Shown: positions 1 to 6,651 of the stretch, one piece after another | Numbering within the stretch: the first letter of the stretch is position 1 | Layout: each line of letters starts with the position of its first letter | NCBI GenBank assembly: GCA_946482545.1 | Contig: CAMLRX010000170.1 | Span: 1 to 9,238, forward strand | DNA from: an uncultured Flavihumibacter sp. | Lineage (GTDB): Bacteria > Bacteroidota > Bacteroidia > Chitinophagales > Chitinophagaceae | Reading direction: 5' to 3' | Length of the DNA: 9,238 nt | Position numbers and translations under genes: made by a program | The notes under the pieces: model-generated | Database searches by the model: none | What the model was told of the DNA's origin: nothing | The model's input: only the letters and a program-made list of their open reading frames with translations

Positions 1-1
1 T

Positions 2-922
2 ACCGCGGCGGCAAGCACGGTGGCTTATGTGGTTAACCTGAATATGAACGACGGTTCGCCCAATGCTCCGGCCCAACTTGGCAACTGGAACAACACGAAC
101 ACCATCATGGCCGAAGGCTTCGTACTGCCTAACATGCTGAATGACCAGGGTCAGGCAACAGGCATCAACTTCAACCTGGTGAAGGAGTTCAGTGGCTTTA
201 ACTTCTATGGTACTACAACTGGCAATAACTCTGGTGTGTACCCGGATAATGTAATGAAGAGTTTCTACTACCTGAACTACGCGGATACCGCAAAAATCAG
301 GATATCTGGCCTCACCCTTACCCATAAGTACAGTTTTGTGTTCTTTGGCAGCAGGGCGAACCCGCAAACCGGTGTAAGCACAGGCTACAAAATCGGCAAT
401 AAAGCGGTAGCGCTCGATGCCGGCAACAATACCAGCAATACCGTAAAAATTGAAGGGATTGTTCCGGATGCTGATGGAAATGTACTGATCACCATTTACG
501 GACTCACTAATTTCGGATACCTGAATGCCCTGGCTATTGAAGGTGCACCAAACCTGAACGCAACGGCACCGGTTGTTACGGAAACTGTTACTGCCGGTAC
601 GACAATGACCACCGCACTCAACCTGGCTGCTGAAGTGAACAATGGTGTGCTCGTACTCAACAATGTTTCAGGCTATCCTAACCCGTTCACTTCCGAACTC
701 AACATCCGTTTCAATATGAACAGGCCTGCACAAGCTATGGTTGTTACGGTTTGTGATCTGTTCGGGAGGATCATTATGAAACAAGACCTGAAACAACTTT
801 CAGCAGGTACCCAACAGGTTAAACTGAATGTTCCTTCCAATATCAAGTCTGGCCTGTACATCATCAGGATCAACGATGAAAATGGTAAGACGATGGAAAC
901 ATTAAAAATGATCAAACGTTAA
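2..922 (+). CDS. Secreted protein with C-terminal T9SS (Por) sorting domain, 5' part missing
   Basis: The reading frame is open to the left edge, so this is the last 306 residues of a larger protein. A GTG at 20 could be read as a start, but there is no signal peptide after it and the frame continues upstream (T-A-A-A-S-T), so I treat it as internal. Residues 7-180 form a beta-rich, Asn/Gly-rich domain with no catalytic motif that I recognise; it resembles the accessory carbohydrate-binding or galactose-binding-like modules of exported Bacteroidota enzymes. A Thr-rich linker follows (about 183-210). Residues about 222-306 are a type A T9SS sorting domain: YPNPF at 225-229, then a C-D-L-F-G-R strand, then K-S-G-L-Y-I-I-R and a final K-M-I-K-R. 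In this family the domain directs passage through the outer membrane by the type IX system and is then removed. The enzyme activity, if any, lies upstream of the window. The sorting domain is certain; the overall function is unknown. Confidence 0.9.
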   Translation, partial: TAAASTVAYVVNLNMNDGSPNAPAQLGNWNNTNTIMAEGFVLPNMLNDQGQATGINFNLVKEFSGFNFYGTTTGNNSGVYPDNVMKSFYYLNYADTAKIRISGLTLTHKYSFVFFGSRANPQTGVSTGYKIGNKAVALDAGNNTSNTVKIEGIVPDADGNVLITIYGLTNFGYLNALAIEGAPNLNATAPVVTETVTAGTTMTTALNLAAEVNNGVLVLNNVSGYPNPFTSELNIRFNMNRPAQAMVVTVCDLFGRIIMKQDLKQLSAGTQQVKLNVPSNIKSGLYIIRINDENGKTMETLKMIKR

Positions 923-944
923 ACAAGGACATATAGAAAAAATG

Positions 945-980
945 AAGAGGGTGTATCAAAAGACGATACACCCTCTTTTT
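945..980 (+). terminator. Intrinsic terminator after the T9SS-sorted protein gene
   Basis: A perfect 13-bp stem (AAGAGGGTGTATC, 945-957, with its complement at 965-977) closes a 7-nt loop and ends in a run of five T (976-980). It lies 22 bp after the stop codon at 922 and serves the plus-strand gene. A purine-rich stretch just before it (AGAAAAAATG) gives only a broken T-run on the other strand, so it is less suited to the convergent gene. Confidence 0.9.
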
Positions 981-1051
981 ATTCGGGTCCCTGATAGAGA
1001 CAATTTTTGTTTATGCTATGAGGCTTTATTTTATTTTTGAGACAGCCTCTT
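945..1051. repeat. Imperfect 17-nt inverted repeat pair framing a 107-bp segment
   Basis: The sequence AAGAGGGTGTATCAAAA at 945-961 reappears in inverted orientation at 1035-1051, where the minus strand reads AAGAGGCTGTCTCAAAA; 15 of 17 positions agree. The left copy overlaps the terminator stem of the upstream gene. The right copy is followed by six T (1050-1055) and has a weak 6-bp partner (GAGGCT at 1020-1025). The segment between them has no open frame and is A+T rich. It could be a tiny non-autonomous element or a scar of an insertion sequence, or two unrelated terminators that look alike. Confidence 0.4.
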
Positions 1052-1069
1052 TTTTACTGTAAGTACAAC

Positions 1070-1927
1070 TCAGGAAAGTGTTTTCCTGAACAATTCAATC
1101 GCCCTGCCCCAGGCCAGTTTTGCGGCTTCCTCATTGTACCGGGTAGGTGCAGTATCGTTGTGGAACGCATGTTGCGCGCCTTTGTAAATAAACAATTCGT
1201 ATTTGACCCCGGCTGCCTTTAAAGCCGCTTCATAAGCGGGGATACCGGCGTTCACTCTTTCATCCATTTCACCATAATGCAATTGCAGGAAAGCTTTAAT
1301 TTTGGGTACGTCTGCGACATCGGCCTGCCTGCCGTAGAAAGGAACCGCCGCCTTCAAATCTGGCACATGAACGGCCAGTTGATTGGCCATGGCCCCACCC
1401 CAGCAAAATCCTATGCAACCAGCTTTCCCGTTGGATTCGGGCCTTGATTTCAGGTAATCGAAGGCGAGGATGAAATTCTGAAGATTCTGCGCGTTGTCGA
1501 TTTTCCCGAACAAGCCCCGGGCCTCGTCTTCATTGGGAGGTGTGCCACCCTGCGGTGCAAGCGCATCGGGCGCCAGGGCCACAAAACCCGCCAGGGCCGC
1601 ACGGCGCGTTACATCTTCAATATGTGGATTCAATCCCCGGTTCTCGTGGATCACTACTACGGTTCCGAATTTCCCTTTAGAATTGGGACGGGCCAGATAA
1701 CCTTTCATGGTACAATCTTTCCCTGGGTAGGTAACCCGCTCAGTAATGATCTTATCCTGGGATTCAGCAGTAGTATCGGCGTTGGAATAATTCAGTTCCA
1801 GTTTGGGAAGAATAGACAAAGCTGTTGCCATTCCTCCGGTAAGTACTGCCAACCGACGCAGGAACTCATCGCGTTTGAGCGGCTTATGCGTATATTCGTC
1901 GAAGAGATTAATGATACGTTGGTCCAT
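1070..1927 (-). CDS. Dienelactone hydrolase family protein (alpha/beta hydrolase with Cys nucleophile)
   Basis: This 285-residue protein has the dienelactone hydrolase fold: H-E-N-R-G at 94-98, the nucleophile elbow G-F-C-W-G-G with Cys175, then Asp222 (G-E-M-D-E-R) and His253 (G-A-Q-H-A-F-H), which match the Cys-Asp-His triad of the family. Family members hydrolyse ester or lactone bonds; the substrate here is not known. Residues 1-45 are an extra N-terminal tail with R-R at 24-25 followed by a hydrophobic stretch (26-41), which may be a Tat-type signal or membrane anchor. I chose the ATG at 1927 because the frame upstream (to 2011) would overlap the divergent esterase gene and because M-D-Q-R-I-I-N-L is a natural beginning. 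It diverges from the esterase gene at 1996, with only 68 bp between the two starts. Confidence 0.88.
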   Translation of the reverse strand: MDQRIINLFDEYTHKPLKRDEFLRRLAVLTGGMATALSILPKLELNYSNADTTAESQDKIITERVTYPGKDCTMKGYLARPNSKGKFGTVVVIHENRGLNPHIEDVTRRAALAGFVALAPDALAPQGGTPPNEDEARGLFGKIDNAQNLQNFILAFDYLKSRPESNGKAGCIGFCWGGAMANQLAVHVPDLKAAVPFYGRQADVADVPKIKAFLQLHYGEMDERVNAGIPAYEAALKAAGVKYELFIYKGAQHAFHNDTAPTRYNEEAAKLAWGRAIELFRKTLS

Positions 1928-1995
1928 GGTGAAAGCATTTAGATGAACCAGTAATTTAATCAATAAAACACACAATATATTTTTAAACCTTCGGC
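1928..1995. promoter_or_regulatory. Divergent promoter spacer between two hydrolase genes
   Basis: Both flanking genes start here in opposite directions, so two promoters must fit into 68 bp. The spacer is strongly A+T rich. On the plus strand TATATTTT (1976-1983) is the best -7 candidate for the esterase, one base off TAnnTTTG, with TTTA (1955-1958) 17 bp upstream as a poor -33. No box on the minus strand is convincing. Neither gene has a purine-rich ribosome binding site. Confidence 0.4.
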
Positions 1996-2838
1996 ATGAG
2001 CAGTAACGCATTCAAAAAAATCATCCTTCCGGTCATCACCCTTCTTGTGCTTCAGCTTTCCTCCTTAGCGGCTTCGGTGGATACCGTGCTCACCTACAGC
2101 CCGTCCATGAAAAAACATATCAAAGCGGCCGTGATCAAGCCTTCAGGTTATAAACAAGGCACGAAAATACCCGTGGTTTACCTTCTCCATGGTTACAGCG
2201 ACAATTATTCCGGCTGGCTCACCAAAGCCAAAGGTTTCGAAAAGGCCGCCGATCAACACAACATGCTGATCGTTTGCCCCGACGGCGGTTTCAGCAGTTG
2301 GTACTGGGACAGTCCTATCGACCCATCCTACCAATACGAAACCTACATCACCAAAGAACTCATCCCTTTTATAGACTCCGCGTTCAGTACCATCAGTAAC
2401 AGAAAAGGTAGAGCCATTACCGGACTTAGCATGGGCGGCCATGGCGCGCTGTACCTCGCTTTCAGGCACCAGGACTTATTCGGCGCAGCAGGAAGTATGA
2501 GCGGCGGCGTAGACATCAGGCCTTTCCCCAACAACTGGGAAATGACGAAGCGCATCGGGAAATATTCCGAACACCCCGAATATTGGGAAAAACATACCGT
2601 GATGAACCAGTTGCACCTGCTCACGCCAAATGCACTGGACATCATGATCGATTGCGGCACCGGAGATTTTTTCTATGAAGTGAACATGAAATTGCACGAA
2701 GCATTGTTGTACAGGAATATCCCACATGATTTCCTCACGCGTCCCGGAGTACACAACTGGGCATACTGGCTCTACGCTGTTCAATACCAGTTGCTGTTTA
2801 TGCACAATTATTTTCAGAAAGCTGCAACTACGCCGTGA
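1996..2838 (+). CDS. Exported esterase, esterase D / antigen 85-like alpha/beta hydrolase
   Basis: A 280-residue protein with a signal peptide: K-K at 7-8, a hydrophobic core (9-22) and a likely cleavage after A-A near residue 26. The mature part fits the putative esterase family (PF00756 type): Y-L-L-H-G-Y oxyanion strand at 62-67, C-P-D-G-G at 94-98, nucleophile elbow G-L-S-M-G-G-H-G with Ser145, acid residue in D-C-G-T-G-D (Asp219 or, more likely, Asp224) and His253 in G-V-H-N-W. Members include S-formylglutathione hydrolases, feruloyl and acetyl xylan esterases, and siderophore esterases. Export suggests a role on an extracytoplasmic ester such as an acetylated or feruloylated polysaccharide, but no polysaccharide-utilisation genes are adjacent, so the substrate is open. 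The gene ends 3 nt from the stop of the convergent regulator gene. Confidence 0.88.
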   Translation: MSSNAFKKIILPVITLLVLQLSSLAASVDTVLTYSPSMKKHIKAAVIKPSGYKQGTKIPVVYLLHGYSDNYSGWLTKAKGFEKAADQHNMLIVCPDGGFSSWYWDSPIDPSYQYETYITKELIPFIDSAFSTISNRKGRAITGLSMGGHGALYLAFRHQDLFGAAGSMSGGVDIRPFPNNWEMTKRIGKYSEHPEYWEKHTVMNQLHLLTPNALDIMIDCGTGDFFYEVNMKLHEALLYRNIPHDFLTRPGVHNWAYWLYAVQYQLLFMHNYFQKAATTP

Positions 2839-2841
2839 CCG

Positions 2842-3477
2842 TTATTTTCCCTGGCTTTTCTGCTGACGGAGCCTGCTTAATGTTTCGAGGCGGATCCCCA
2901 GGAATGATGCGACATATTTTAAAGGCGCGCGCTGGAGGATGTTCCGGTAACTATCAGAAAGAAAAAGTGCATCGTATTTCTCCATAGCTGTTGGGAGACG
3001 GGCGATGAATGCTCTTGCTTCCGCATCCTGGTAATAATTTTCCAGCACCAGCCGGGTAATAATATGCTGCTCAGGACACTGCTCATACAACAGCATCAGG
3101 TCTTCGGCATGAATACATTCCACAACGCAGTTTTCGATCGCCTGAATATTTTCTTTCGCGGGTTGATTTTTGAAGAAGCCTGTGATGGAAGTAACCAGTT
3201 CGTTCTCGCAACTGATCCAGGTGGTGATGTCGCCCTTACTGTATTCAATAAATCCACGGATCAGTCCGCTGCGGATAAAACAAATAAAAGAACACACTTC
3301 TCCTTTCTTCACCAGCATCTCACCTTTTTTCAGTGAACGCAGGAATATCTTATCGCTCAGGAACTTTTTATATTGATCAGAAACGGGGTAAAGGCCTGCT
3401 AAAAAGTCTGCTACATGGCAATGGTTATCGCTATCCAACAAAGCAACAGGAGCATCCTTCATTTTTATAGCTGCCAT
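2842..3477 (-). CDS. Crp/Fnr-like transcriptional regulator
   Basis: With the ATG at 3477 the protein has 211 residues (206 if the ATG at 3462 is used). Residues about 35-130 form a cyclic-nucleotide-binding-like beta barrel (L-K-K-G-E-M-L-V-K-K-G-E at 49-60, then the F-I-R-S-G-L-I-R-G-F strand at 67-76). A long helix follows, and a compact C-terminal helix-turn-helix sits at about 185-206 (P-L-K-Y-V-A-S-F-L-G-I, then E-T-L-S-R-L-R as recognition helix). The classical cAMP-contact signature is not evident, as in many short Bacteroidota members, so the ligand is unknown. The frame stays open for 67 codons upstream, but that part looks unlike protein and would run into the divergent acyltransferase gene. 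Such regulators often control a divergent neighbour, which makes the gene at 3657 a plausible but unproven target. Confidence 0.87.
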   Translation of the reverse strand: MAAIKMKDAPVALLDSDNHCHVADFLAGLYPVSDQYKKFLSDKIFLRSLKKGEMLVKKGEVCSFICFIRSGLIRGFIEYSKGDITTWISCENELVTSITGFFKNQPAKENIQAIENCVVECIHAEDLMLLYEQCPEQHIITRLVLENYYQDAEARAFIARLPTAMEKYDALFLSDSYRNILQRAPLKYVASFLGIRLETLSRLRQQKSQGK

Positions 3478-3644
3478 AAGCGAGAGGTTAACGGGGAAAT
3501 GGGGGTAAATACCTACGAAGATATAAGGATTATCCGAATGCCATTCAAATTTGGGACAGTTCCTGCTATACCCCGAATGATTCATCTTGAAAATACGCAA
3601 ACGATACCATTCCCCAGCAACCATTTTCACCCACAGAAACAACT

Positions 3645-3652
3645 TATTATTG
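3645..3652 (+). promoter_or_regulatory. Possible -7 box of the acyltransferase gene
   Basis: TATTATTG differs in one position from the Bacteroidota -7 consensus TAnnTTTG. It ends 4 nt before the ATG at 3657, so a transcript starting there would have almost no leader. There is no clear TTTG at -33. The rest of the 179-bp spacer 3478-3656 shows no other firm signal; on the minus strand TATCTTCG (3504-3511) is a one-mismatch candidate for the regulator gene. Confidence 0.35.
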
Positions 3653-3656
3653 CAAT

Positions 3657-4763
3657 ATGAATCAAGCCGGCGCAACAATCACAACAGCCAAACCGCACTA
3701 CGAAATACTGGATGGCTTAAGGGGCGTGGCCGCCCTGGCGGTGGTTATCTTTCATTTTATGGAATGGGTTCATCCTGATTTAAGCAAGAACTTTATTGCG
3801 CACGGGTTCCTGGCTGTAGACTTTTTCTTTTGCCTTTCAGGATTCGTGATCGGCTACGCTTATGACGACCGTATCCAACGAATGGGCATCCTGGAATTCT
3901 TTAAAGCACGGGCCATCCGTTTGCATCCACTGGTAGTGATTGGATCAGCGCTGGGTTTGCTTGCTTTTTTATTTGACCCTTTTGGCGGAAATCCTGCATT
4001 GTACAGTGTGGGAAAAATCATCCTGCTGTTTGTATGTTCCGCATTGCTGATCCCTTTCCCGGTAATGGAAGAGCGCGGATTCAACCTTTTCGGACTGAAC
4101 GCCCCTTCCTGGTCGCTGTTCTGGGAATATGTCGCCAATATAGCATACGCTTTTATACTTTGTAAAATCAAACGAACTGCACTTATAGTGCTTGTTATCC
4201 TTGCCGGTATTGCATTATCTTATGTCAGCTACAGCTCCGGAAATTTACTGGGCGGCTGGAGCGGACCTACTTTCCTGGATGGTTTTGCAAGAATAGCCTA
4301 CTCTTTTCTTGCAGGAATACTCATCCATCGCTCCAACTGGATCATCCGCAACAAACTGGGTTTCGCGGGCATGGCCGTATTGCTCGCAATGGCTTTTCTG
4401 ATGCCGTTCACACCATGGAGCTGGTTAACCGAACTACTGGTGGTATTGTGTTATTTTCCTTTGTTGATCGCGTTGGGAGCAGGGGCCGTTTTAAACGATG
4501 CATTCAAAAAGCTGTGTCTGTTTTCAGGAAAAATATCCTACCCATTATACATGACACACTATGCTGTATTATGGCTATTCGGCAACTACTTCACCAATAA
4601 GAAGCCGGACAATACAACGCTTGTTTTAATAATTGCAGGCGGAACAATACTTGTGCTGGTAATGGCTTACCTGGTGATGGTGCTGGCTGATTTACCGATA
4701 AGAAAATACCTGGATAACAAAAGAAAAGCGAAACTGATGGAAAAGAACCAGGCCGGGATATAA
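3657..4763 (+). CDS. Integral membrane acyltransferase (acyltransferase 3 / OafA-type family)
   Basis: A 368-residue polytopic membrane protein with about ten hydrophobic segments. It shows the family landmarks in order: L-D-G-L-R-G-V-A-A at 18-26, the conserved His33 in V-I-F-H-F, V-D-F-F-F-C-L-S-G-F at 54-63, R-A-I-R-L-H-P at 85-91, P-S-W-S-L-F-W-E-Y at 150-158, S-Y-P-L-Y-M-T-H-Y at 294-302 and the terminal D-L-P-I-R-K-Y at 345-351. Proteins of this family transfer acetyl or other acyl groups across the inner membrane onto O-antigen, exopolysaccharide, peptidoglycan or small molecules. The acceptor cannot be told from sequence. The C-terminal tail is short and basic, and there is no fused SGNH esterase domain. 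The ATG at 3657 is directly followed by the conserved region, supporting the start. It diverges from the Crp/Fnr-like regulator. Confidence 0.9.
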   Translation: MNQAGATITTAKPHYEILDGLRGVAALAVVIFHFMEWVHPDLSKNFIAHGFLAVDFFFCLSGFVIGYAYDDRIQRMGILEFFKARAIRLHPLVVIGSALGLLAFLFDPFGGNPALYSVGKIILLFVCSALLIPFPVMEERGFNLFGLNAPSWSLFWEYVANIAYAFILCKIKRTALIVLVILAGIALSYVSYSSGNLLGGWSGPTFLDGFARIAYSFLAGILIHRSNWIIRNKLGFAGMAVLLAMAFLMPFTPWSWLTELLVVLCYFPLLIALGAGAVLNDAFKKLCLFSGKISYPLYMTHYAVLWLFGNYFTNKKPDNTTLVLIIAGGTILVLVMAYLVMVLADLPIRKYLDNKRKAKLMEKNQAGI

Positions 4764-4904
4764 ACTCCACTCATTGTAACAAAGACACCTGGCTGCTTTG
4801 GGAATTAGATTAGGGCAGAACGCTTCTGTATGCTATTACCTACGCAATTACTACTGCCGCCATTATGGCCCCGGTAAAGTCTGATAGGAAAACTGAACAT
4901 CTAT
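4764..4904. other. Spacer with no recognised gene
   Basis: About 140 bp between the acyltransferase stop and the terminator hairpin. I see no RNA gene, no repeat and no start codon leading into a credible protein. A 30-codon open frame without a start (about 4813-4905) could be the decayed tail of a gene but is too short to call. Confidence 0.5.
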
Positions 4905-4940
4905 AAAAAAGAATAGGAACAGTTTTAAGCTGTTCCTATT
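4905..4940 (-). terminator. Terminator after tRNA-Leu(TAA), probably bidirectional
   Basis: A perfect 11-bp stem (AATAGGAACAG at 4912-4922 with its complement at 4930-4940) closes a 7-nt loop. On the minus strand the stem is followed by C and then six T (complement of 4905-4910), right for the tRNA-Leu transcript that ends 23 bp upstream. On the plus strand four T (4939-4942) follow, so it may also stop transcription from the acyltransferase gene. Confidence 0.85.
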
Positions 4941-4963
4941 TTCTCCTTTCAGGGAGAAGCCTG

Positions 4964-5049
4964 TACCCGGGACGGGAGTCGAACCCGTACGGGCCTTGCA
5001 GCCCACAGGATTTTAAGTCCGGCGTGTCTACCAATTCCACCACCCGGGT
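4964..5049 (-). tRNA. tRNA-Leu, anticodon TAA
   Basis: The minus strand folds into a class II tRNA of 86 nt. The acceptor ACCCGGG (5049-5043) pairs with CCCGGGT (4971-4965) and the discriminator base is A (4964). The D-arm is GTG...CAC with GGTAGA, the anticodon loop is CTTAAAA (anticodon TAA), the long variable arm has a GGGC/GCCC stem, and the T-arm is ACGGG-TTCGACT-CCCGT. The anticodon stem has one C-T mismatch (second pair). CCA is not encoded; the next bases are CAG. It reads UUA (and by wobble UUG) leucine codons. Confidence 0.96.
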
Positions 5050-5119
5050 GTAACCGGTCTTGCGACCTGAAACTTCGTTTAAGCGATGCAGTTATGAAAT
5101 ACTTCAAAAACTTTGTCGC

Positions 5120-5151
5120 AAAAAAAATTCCATCCGTTGTGCGGATGGAAT
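5120..5151 (-). terminator. Terminator directly behind tRNA-Gly
   Basis: On the minus strand a perfect 10-bp stem (ATTCCATCCG at 5151-5142 with its complement at 5136-5127) closes a 5-nt loop and is followed by an unbroken T-run (complement of the A-run 5120-5127). It begins 2 nt after the encoded CCA, separating tRNA-Gly from tRNA-Leu(TAA) downstream. Confidence 0.92.
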
Positions 5152-5153
5152 CC

Positions 5154-5229
<76 letters not shown>

Positions 5230-5267
5230 ATACTGATAAAGAACTGTGTTTGAATGTTTTGGGAGTG

Positions 5268-5297
5268 CAAAGATAAGGTTTGTTTCAATACTTCAAA
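5268..5297 (-). promoter_or_regulatory. Promoter of tRNA-Gly (Bacteroidota type)
   Basis: On the minus strand TTTG (5297-5294) lies 18 bp before TATCTTTG (5275-5268), matching TTTG-N~19-TAnnTTTG with only the spacing one short. The box runs on into CACTCCC, giving TTTGCACTCCC, which is also found before tRNA-Leu(GAG). Transcription would begin roughly 30 bp before the tRNA 5' end at 5229. Confidence 0.8.
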
Positions 5298-5324
5298 ATT
5301 TTTCCTGCACTTTTTTTTTCAAAC

Positions 5325-5528
5325 CTATTTATACTTCGGTGTGTACAGCGTATTATCAGGTACTGCTACATCAGGTGTTCCCTTGTAACGGTGCTGATAC
5401 AGTGTGTAGCAACCACCCAGCACGAATGCCAGAATGCAGAACACTTTCAGGTAAAATAAAAATACGGAAGAGTTCACCCAGTTGCTGGCAATATCCTGGC
5501 TCTGTTGTTCTTGTATTTCCTGTGCCAT
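5325..5528 (-). CDS. Small single-span membrane protein of unknown function
   Basis: A 67-residue protein: a polar, Gln-rich N-terminus (1-19, M-A-Q-E-I-Q-E-Q-Q), one hydrophobic segment (about 20-43) and a basic, proline-containing tail ending in T-P-K-Y-K. I do not recognise a named family. The L-G-G-C before residue 40 resembles a lipobox but lies too deep and lacks a positive N-terminus, so I do not read it as a lipoprotein. I chose the ATG at 5528; the frame extends eight codons further to an ATG at 5552, but that ATG falls within the likely -7 box. Natural codon usage, a good promoter box upstream and a hydrophobic profile support a real gene. It lies 57 bp downstream of the glycosyltransferase on the same strand, with probable independent transcription. 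Confidence 0.7.
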   Translation of the reverse strand: MAQEIQEQQSQDIASNWVNSSVFLFYLKVFCILAFVLGGCYTLYQHRYKGTPDVAVPDNTLYTPKYK

Positions 5529-5549
5529 TGTGCTTGTTTGATTACGGTG

Positions 5550-5557
5550 CAAAAATA
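5550..5557 (-). promoter_or_regulatory. -7 box of the small membrane protein gene
   Basis: The minus strand reads TATTTTTG, a full match to TAnnTTTG, followed by CAC, and lies 21 bp before the ATG at 5528. No TTTG is seen at the expected -33 distance; TTTG at 5572-5569 is only about 11 bp away. Confidence 0.5.
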
Positions 5558-5565
5558 AAGGTTCC

Positions 5566-5580
5566 GTTCAAAAAATGAAC
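5566..5580. other. Short hairpin after the glycosyltransferase gene
   Basis: GTTCA and TGAAC form a 5-bp stem around five A, 5 bp past the glycosyltransferase stop. It is too weak to be a convincing terminator, so some read-through into the small membrane protein gene is likely. Confidence 0.3.
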
Positions 5581-5585
5581 ATCCT

Positions 5586-6611
5586 TTACGAGAAAAATAT
5601 TTCGCTGAACTTTTTCTTTCCTTTTACGAAGTGCTGATACACAATGCTTCCCTTGTACCAGCCGTCTTTCAGGTTGCCTCGTTTTACCGGGAAAAGATTC
5701 CCTTTCTTGCTGCCCAACATCCAGATCACCACATACCAGTGGGCCTGCACGATGGCGATGAAATAGGCCCGTTGCCCGGCGAACAGGGATTTCCAGGCAG
5801 AAATGCCATCCAGTACGAAACGCAACGGCAATTTGTACAGGAGCGTATGGTAAGGCAGGTTTTTGCAAAGCATGATGAGGTTGTTCCGGAAATTCAGGTA
5901 CACCTTGCGCTCATTGCCCTTCGGAAGCGTACCGCCACCTACGTGGTACACGACCGATGCCGTGCAGACATATATCCGGTAACCCATCAGTTGTATGCGC
6001 CAGCATAGGTCTATCTCCTCCTGGTGGGCAAAGAAGATGGGATCCAATCCACCCGATGCATGATAAACAGCCGAACGGATAAACAATGCAGCGCCCCCCG
6101 CCCAGCCAACAGGCGCAGAATCGGGGTATTGTCCGGTATCAATCTCACAGTAATCAAAAACGCGGCCCCGGGCAAAGGGATACCCCAGTCCATCCATCCA
6201 GCCCCCGGCGGCCCCTGCGTACTCGAAACGCTGCTTGTCGTCAAACATCTTGATCACCGGCTGACAGGCTGCAATGGTCGCGTCCTGTTCCAGCAGTTCC
6301 ACCATTGGCGCCAACCAGTTTGGCGTTACTTCCACATCAGAATTCAGCAATACATAATAATCGGCATCTACCTGTTTCAGCGCCTCGTTGTATCCTTTTG
6401 CGAAACCATAGTTTTCCGGCAAACGGATCAGCCTTACCTGCGGATAATGGGTTTGCAGGAAATCAATTGACGCATCGGAAGAAGCATTATCGGCCACGAT
6501 AAGTTCCATATCAGGATAACCTGTCGCTTCCAGGAAGGGCAGGAACTTTTCGAGATGGTGTTTTCCGTTCCAGTTCAATATTACGACTGCTACTGATGGT
6601 TGCCTCGTCAA
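5586..6611 (-). CDS. Family 2 glycosyltransferase (rhamnosyltransferase-like), TTG start
   Basis: A 341-residue GT-A fold enzyme with clear GT2 marks: V-A-V-V-I-L-N-W-N-G at 7-16, the nucleotide-binding A-D-N-A-S-S-D at 40-46, the metal-binding N-S-D-V-E at 90-94 (Asp92), and a catalytic-base region H-Q-E-E-I-D-L-C-W-R at 196-205. The C-terminal part (about 240-310) is basic and hydrophobic and may touch the membrane. Family members with this layout add a sugar, often rhamnose, to lipid-linked or cell-surface glycans using a nucleotide sugar; the donor and acceptor here are not determined. The first codon is TTG: an in-frame TAA lies a few codons upstream and there is no ATG between it and the conserved N-terminus. 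It diverges from the histidine kinase, and no other glycan synthesis genes are next to it. Confidence 0.92.
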   Translation of the reverse strand: MTRQPSVAVVILNWNGKHHLEKFLPFLEATGYPDMELIVADNASSDASIDFLQTHYPQVRLIRLPENYGFAKGYNEALKQVDADYYVLLNSDVEVTPNWLAPMVELLEQDATIAACQPVIKMFDDKQRFEYAGAAGGWMDGLGYPFARGRVFDYCEIDTGQYPDSAPVGWAGGAALFIRSAVYHASGGLDPIFFAHQEEIDLCWRIQLMGYRIYVCTASVVYHVGGGTLPKGNERKVYLNFRNNLIMLCKNLPYHTLLYKLPLRFVLDGISAWKSLFAGQRAYFIAIVQAHWYVVIWMLGSKKGNLFPVKRGNLKDGWYKGSIVYQHFVKGKKKFSEIFFS

Positions 6612-6642
6612 AATGCGCAGGTTATGTTTTTAAAATGATGTG

Positions 6643-6650
6643 CAAAGCTA
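6643..6650 (-). promoter_or_regulatory. -7 box of the glycosyltransferase gene
   Basis: The minus strand reads TAGCTTTG, a full match to TAnnTTTG, continued by CAC as in the tRNA promoters. It lies 31 bp before the TTG start at 6611. The -33 position 19 bp upstream reads TGG, a partial fit. Confidence 0.6.
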
Positions 6651-6651
6651 T

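Noticed and set aside
20..22. GTG as true start of the first gene
   Set aside because: The frame is open to the window edge and an exported T9SS protein needs a signal peptide, which does not follow this codon.
1020..1055. Second terminator (GAGGCT...AGCCTC plus T-run)
   Set aside because: The stem is only 6 bp with an 18-nt loop; better described as part of the inverted repeat pair.
1928..2011. N-terminal extension of the dienelactone hydrolase to 2011
   Set aside because: It would overlap the esterase start and fill the only promoter space; the ATG at 1927 starts a natural sequence.
3478..3678. 67-codon open extension upstream of the Crp/Fnr-like regulator
   Set aside because: It is open but overlaps the start of the divergent acyltransferase gene, contains the promoter region, and its residues do not fit any known N-terminus of the family; the ATG at 3477 gives a normal length.
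4813..4905. Open stretch of about 30 codons resembling a gene tail after the acyltransferase
   Set aside because: No start codon, short, no recognised similarity; open frames of this length occur by chance.
5409..5420. Lipobox-like L-G-G-C in the small membrane protein
   Set aside because: It lies at the end of the only membrane segment, about 40 residues from the start, without a basic N-region; more likely part of a plain membrane span.
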